A DNA stretch of 64,000 nucleotides from the NCBI GenBank assembly GCA_017991935.1, contig JAGOPP010000002.1, positions 1 to 64,000 on the forward strand, written 5' to 3'. Of the stretch, positions 61,000-64,000 are shown in pieces. Source of the DNA: Oscillospiraceae bacterium (GTDB lineage: Bacteria > Bacillota > Clostridia > Oscillospirales > Ruminococcaceae). The notes beneath the pieces are model-generated. The model saw only the letters and a program-made list of their open reading frames with translations. It ran no database searches and was not told the origin of the DNA. How positions within the stretch are numbered: position 1 is the first letter of the stretch; every line of letters starts with the position of its first letter. Made by a program: the position numbers and the translations under genes.

Positions 61000-63609
61000 T
61001 TATGTCGTCACCGTTTTTTTGAGCTCATACAGAAGGTTCAGCGCCTCGATCGGCGTCAGCGTCTCGACGTCGGTCTTTTTGAGGACGCGCTCGGCCTCGG
61101 ATTCCACCGAGGCGAACAGGTTCGTCTGGCCGGAGAGATCGTCGCTCTGCTGCGCGTGGGCGAGAATGCCGACCTCCTTGCCCTCCTCGAGCGCCGACAG
61201 GATCTCCCGCGCGCGCTTGACGACGCTGTTCGGGATGCCGGCGAGCTTCGCGACCTCGATGCCGTAGCTGTCGTCGGCGCCGCCGGGAACGATGCGCCGC
61301 AGAAACGTGATGTCGTCCCCGCGCTTCTTGACCGCCACGTTGTAATTCCGGATGTTCGGATAGGCGTTCTCAAGATCCGTCAGCTCGTGGTAATGCGTCG
61401 CGAAGAGCGTCTTGGCCCCGAGCTTTTTGCGGTCGGCGATGTGCTCGAGCACGGCGTGCGCGATGCTCATGCCGTCGAAGGTGCTCGTGCCGCGGCCGAT
61501 CTCGTCAAGGATCAGCAGGCTTTTCGCGTCCGCGTTCTTTAAAATTTCGGCGACCTCGCTCATCTCGACCATAAAGGTAGATTGTCCGGCCGCGAGGTCG
61601 TCCGACGCGCCGACCCTTGTGTAGACGCCGCTCACGATGCCGATATGGGCGGATTTCGCCGGGACAAAGCAGCCGATCTGCGCCATGATGACGATCAGGG
61701 CCGTCTGGCGCATGTAGGTGGATTTGCCCGCCATATTCGGCCCGGTGATCACGGCGATCTGGTTCTCGCGGTTATCGAGCAGGGCGCCGTTGGGCACAAA
61801 GGGCGTGCCGCGCAGGACCTGCTCCACCACCGGGTGGCGGCCTTCTTTAATATCGATGACGTCGCTCTGATCGACCTCCGGGCGGCAGTAGCTGTTCGCG
61901 AGCGAGACTTTGGCGAACGAGCAGAGCACGTCGAGCGAGGCGATCGCGTCGGCGGTGCGCTGCACGCGTTTGACCTCGGCCGCGATCTTCACGCGGATCT
62001 CGTCAAAGAGCCGCGCCTCCAAGACGAGGATCTTGTCGTGCGCGCCGAGGACCTTATCCTCCAGCTCCTTGAGCTCCTGCGTGACGAAGCGTTCGCCGTT
62101 TGAGATCGTCTGCCTGCGGATGTACTCCGCCGGCACCATATTTTTATAGCCGTTCGAGACCTCTATGTAATAGCCGAAGACCCGGTTGTAGCCGATTTTG
62201 AGCTTCGGGATGCCGGTGCGCTCGCGCTCGGCCGTCTCGATCGCGGCGATGTGGGATTTCGTGTGCTCCACAAGGTCGCGCAGCTCGTCGAGCTCGGCGT
62301 GGTAGCCCTCGCGGATGACGCCGCCGTCCTTGAGCGTGACCGGGGGCTCGTCCGCGATCGACGCGGCGGTCAGATCCGCGAGATCCTGAAGCTCGTCCAT
62401 TTCGCTCCAAAGCTCACCCATAAGCGGCGTGTTGATCCCGGAGAGCAGGTTTTTGAGCTTCGGCAGGCGGCGGATGCTCCCCTCGAGCGTCTTGTATTCG
62501 CGCGGGTTCGCGTTGCCGAAGACGATGCGCGTGATCATGCGCTCCAGATCATAGATGCCGGAGAGCTCCGCGCTGAGATCCCCGAGCAGCATCGGGGCCT
62601 TGATCAGCGCCTCCACCGCTGAGAGGCGCTTGTCGATCCGCACCGGGTCGAGCAGCGGCCGGTCGAGGCAGGAGCGCAGTAATCTGCGGCCCATCGCGGT
62701 GTCGGTCTTGTCGAGCACCCAGAGCAGCGTCCCGCGCTTTTCCCTGCCGCGGATCGTCTCCGTGAGCTCCAGATTCCGCCGCGCGGTCAGGTCGAGCGTC
62801 ATATAGGCGTGATTGGTATAAAAATTCACGGAGGAGACGCGCCGGACGCCGTTTTTTTGCGTCTCATAGAGGTATTTGAGCAGCGCGCCGACCGCGTTTT
62901 CGCAAAGGCGGCTTTTGAAGCCGAGCTCCTCCGGCGAACGGCAGCCGAAATGGCCGTTGATCGTCCCCTCGACCGAGGCGGGTTTGTATTCCTCCGCGTC
63001 CATCTGCCCGCCGAGGCAGTTCAGCTTCTCTCTCAGGAAAGCGCCGACCGCGCCGTGGTCGAGGAATTCGTCGTTAAACAGGATCTCGCTGGGCGAATAC
63101 CGGCCGAGCTCCTCGATCAGCCGGGCGTCGAGATCCCGCTCCCCGTCCGCCCCGGTGCAGAGCAGCTCGCCGGTCGTGATGTCGCAGAAGCAAATGCCGA
63201 AGGAATTCCCCTGCACAAAGACGCTGCAGAGGTAATTGTTTACGGACTCGTCGAGCATGCTGTTTTCGACGACGGTGCCGGGCGTGATCACGCGGATGAT
63301 GTCGCGCTTCACAAGCCCCTTCGCGAGCGCGGGGTCCTCCGTCTGCTCGCAGATGGCGACCTTATAGCCCTTTTTGATGAGGCGGGCGACGTAGGCCTCG
63401 TAGCTGTGGTACGGGACGCCGCACATCGGCGCGCGCTCCTCTTGGCCGCATTCCTTGCCCGTCAGCGTGAGCTCCAGCTCCTTGGAGGCGACGACCGCGT
63501 CGTCGTAGAACATCTCGTAGAAATCGCCGATGCGGTAAAAAAGGATATGCTCCTTGTGCATGTTTTTGATCTCGAAATACTGCTTCATCAGCGGCGAAAG
63601 CTCTGCCAA
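61000..63609 (-). CDS. mutS: DNA mismatch repair protein MutS
   Basis: 869 residues. Mismatch-reading FYEMF near 34, connector, lever and clamp domains, and ABC ATPase with Walker A GPNMAGKST near 620 and signature EIGRGTSTFDG. The start is TTG at 63609 (MAELSPLMKQYFEIK, as usual for MutS): a longer frame to 63672 would run through the -10 and -35 boxes. Confidence 0.97.
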   Translation of the reverse strand: MAELSPLMKQYFEIKNMHKEHILFYRIGDFYEMFYDDAVVASKELELTLTGKECGQEERAPMCGVPYHSYEAYVARLIKKGYKVAICEQTEDPALAKGLVKRDIIRVITPGTVVENSMLDESVNNYLCSVFVQGNSFGICFCDITTGELLCTGADGERDLDARLIEELGRYSPSEILFNDEFLDHGAVGAFLREKLNCLGGQMDAEEYKPASVEGTINGHFGCRSPEELGFKSRLCENAVGALLKYLYETQKNGVRRVSSVNFYTNHAYMTLDLTARRNLELTETIRGREKRGTLLWVLDKTDTAMGRRLLRSCLDRPLLDPVRIDKRLSAVEALIKAPMLLGDLSAELSGIYDLERMITRIVFGNANPREYKTLEGSIRRLPKLKNLLSGINTPLMGELWSEMDELQDLADLTAASIADEPPVTLKDGGVIREGYHAELDELRDLVEHTKSHIAAIETAERERTGIPKLKIGYNRVFGYYIEVSNGYKNMVPAEYIRRQTISNGERFVTQELKELEDKVLGAHDKILVLEARLFDEIRVKIAAEVKRVQRTADAIASLDVLCSFAKVSLANSYCRPEVDQSDVIDIKEGRHPVVEQVLRGTPFVPNGALLDNRENQIAVITGPNMAGKSTYMRQTALIVIMAQIGCFVPAKSAHIGIVSGVYTRVGASDDLAAGQSTFMVEMSEVAEILKNADAKSLLILDEIGRGTSTFDGMSIAHAVLEHIADRKKLGAKTLFATHYHELTDLENAYPNIRNYNVAVKKRGDDITFLRRIVPGGADDSYGIEVAKLAGIPNSVVKRAREILSALEEGKEVGILAHAQQSDDLSGQTNLFASVESEAERVLKKTDVETLTPIEALNLLYELKKTVTT

Positions 63610-63643
63610 ACGCGATACCCCCAGCCTATAAATATACAGATTA

Positions 63644-63672
63644 AATTTAACATAAAAAGGGCCGCTTTTCAA
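63644..63672 (-). promoter_or_regulatory. Sigma-A promoter of mutS-mutL
   Basis: Minus strand TTGAAA (63667-63672), 17-bp spacer, TAAATT (63644-63649), 35 nt before the TTG start. Confidence 0.75.
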
Positions 63673-63731
63673 GGCCGGATTCGGAATCGGTCATAAAATT
63701 ATAAGAAGCGGCCGCGGGCGGCGTTCAAAAT

Positions 63732-63757
63732 AAAAAAAGCCCGGAGCGGGTCCGGGC
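63732..63757 (-). terminator. Terminator after thiT
   Basis: GCCCGGA (63739-63745) pairs with TCCGGGC (63751-63757), followed on the minus strand by seven T. Confidence 0.88.
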
Positions 63758-63769
63758 GAAAGGCTGTCT

Positions 63770-64000
63770 TTATTCCAGATATTTCTTCAGGGGCTTATAA
63801 AACGCGGCGACGACCGCGGAGGTGATCAAAAACTCCGGCAGCATATAGGAGCCGTTATAATAGAACGAGTAGAGCGCCGGCAGCATGCCGAGTTCGTTGG
63901 GCCAGAGCGCGTCCCAGATCGCCCATCCGGTGGCGAAGTGGCACAGGAAGCGCAGGAAAAACGCGAGCCCGATGCCGGCGACGAGCGCGGCCCTCGGATT
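63770..64000 (-). CDS. thiT: Thiamine ECF transporter substrate-binding subunit ThiT (5' end cut by window)
   Basis: 76 C-terminal residues ending KPLKKYLE. The membrane segments RAALVAGIGLAFFLRFLCHF and the motif YSFYYNGSYMLPEF with Trp residues before it (TGWAIWDALW) match the thiamine-binding S component ThiT (YuaJ). It imports thiamine with a shared ECF module. The N-terminal half, any TPP riboswitch and promoter lie outside the window. Confidence 0.85.
   Translation of the reverse strand, partial: NPRAALVAGIGLAFFLRFLCHFATGWAIWDALWPNELGMLPALYSFYYNGSYMLPEFLITSAVVAAFYKPLKKYLE

Noticed and set aside
63610..63672. Upstream extension of mutS
   Set aside because: Contains the promoter boxes; the TTG at 63609 gives the usual N-terminus.

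Overview
The window reads as a chromosomal segment of an anaerobic, endospore-forming member of the Clostridia. It is GC-rich, and the gene content is closest to the Oscillospiraceae/Ruminococcaceae type. The evidence is a complete spoIIIAA-AH operon, yunB, a SpoIIM-like gene and a cwlD-type amidase (sporulation); a SCIFF peptide with its radical SAM maturase (a Clostridia hallmark); hybrid-cluster protein with rubredoxin (strict anaerobe redox chemistry); and Gram-positive RNA control (PyrR attenuator, T-box). The genus is an inference; no rRNA gene is present. Most genes lie on the minus strand, with plus-strand islands at about 3.8-5.7 kb, 7.9-12.9 kb, 22.4-25.6 kb and 44.9-45.6 kb.

Layout. 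1-0.7 kb: pyrR (cut by the left edge) behind an attenuator leader. 0.8-4.5 kb: a nitrosative/oxidative-stress cluster (Fe-S protein, cupin, rubredoxin, hcp) divergent from a CRP/FNR regulator with a 14-bp palindrome between them. 4.5-7.8 kb: small accessory genes (LOR-fold, XRE membrane regulator, AlkZ-like winged-helix protein, DUF1801) and tRNA-Val. 7.9-13.7 kb: an orphan corrinoid protein, cwlD, radA, a tyrosine recombinase with two decayed partial copies of itself, and a SpoIIM-like gene. 13.8-17.1 kb: a two-component system and a flavodoxin-like reductase. 17.3-19.0 kb: SCIFF peptide and maturase. 19.0-22.4 kb: TIGR04086 membrane protein, yajC, tgt, queA. 22.4-25.6 kb: asd-dapA and a pair of duplicated lipoproteins.

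25.9-27.5 kb: tyrS under a T-box riboswitch. 27.5-36.8 kb: one long minus-strand operon, nusB-(M22 protein)-xseA-xseB-ispA-dxs-tlyA-nadK-argR-recN, headed by two tandem copies of a structured 100-bp repeat and a sigma-A promoter. 37.3-42.4 kb: spoIIIA operon behind a candidate sigma-E promoter. 42.8-45.6 kb: ligA and yunB. 45.6-48.6 kb: AMP-forming acyl-CoA synthetase, XRE-cupin regulator, isochorismatase-family hydrolase. 48.7-49.2 kb: tRNA-Phe-Gly-Cys operon. 49.2-63.7 kb: comEA-like, HAD, rluD, lspA, ileS, divIVA, sepF, yggS, HlyD-like adaptor, miaA, mutL, mutS, all minus strand. 63.7 kb to the end: the 3' end of a ThiT thiamine transporter.

Most genes belong to known families. The observations most worth a second look are the covarying three-hairpin repeat (two copies ahead of nusB, a shorter relative ahead of the isochorismatase gene, with the element edge forming a -10 box), the recombinase remnants flanking cwlD-radA, hairpins that overlap the Shine-Dalgarno of dapA and the promoter-proximal side of lspA, the terminator separating the SCIFF peptide from its maturase, and the recent duplication of a lipoprotein. 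I found no CRISPR array, no complete insertion sequence and no prophage.
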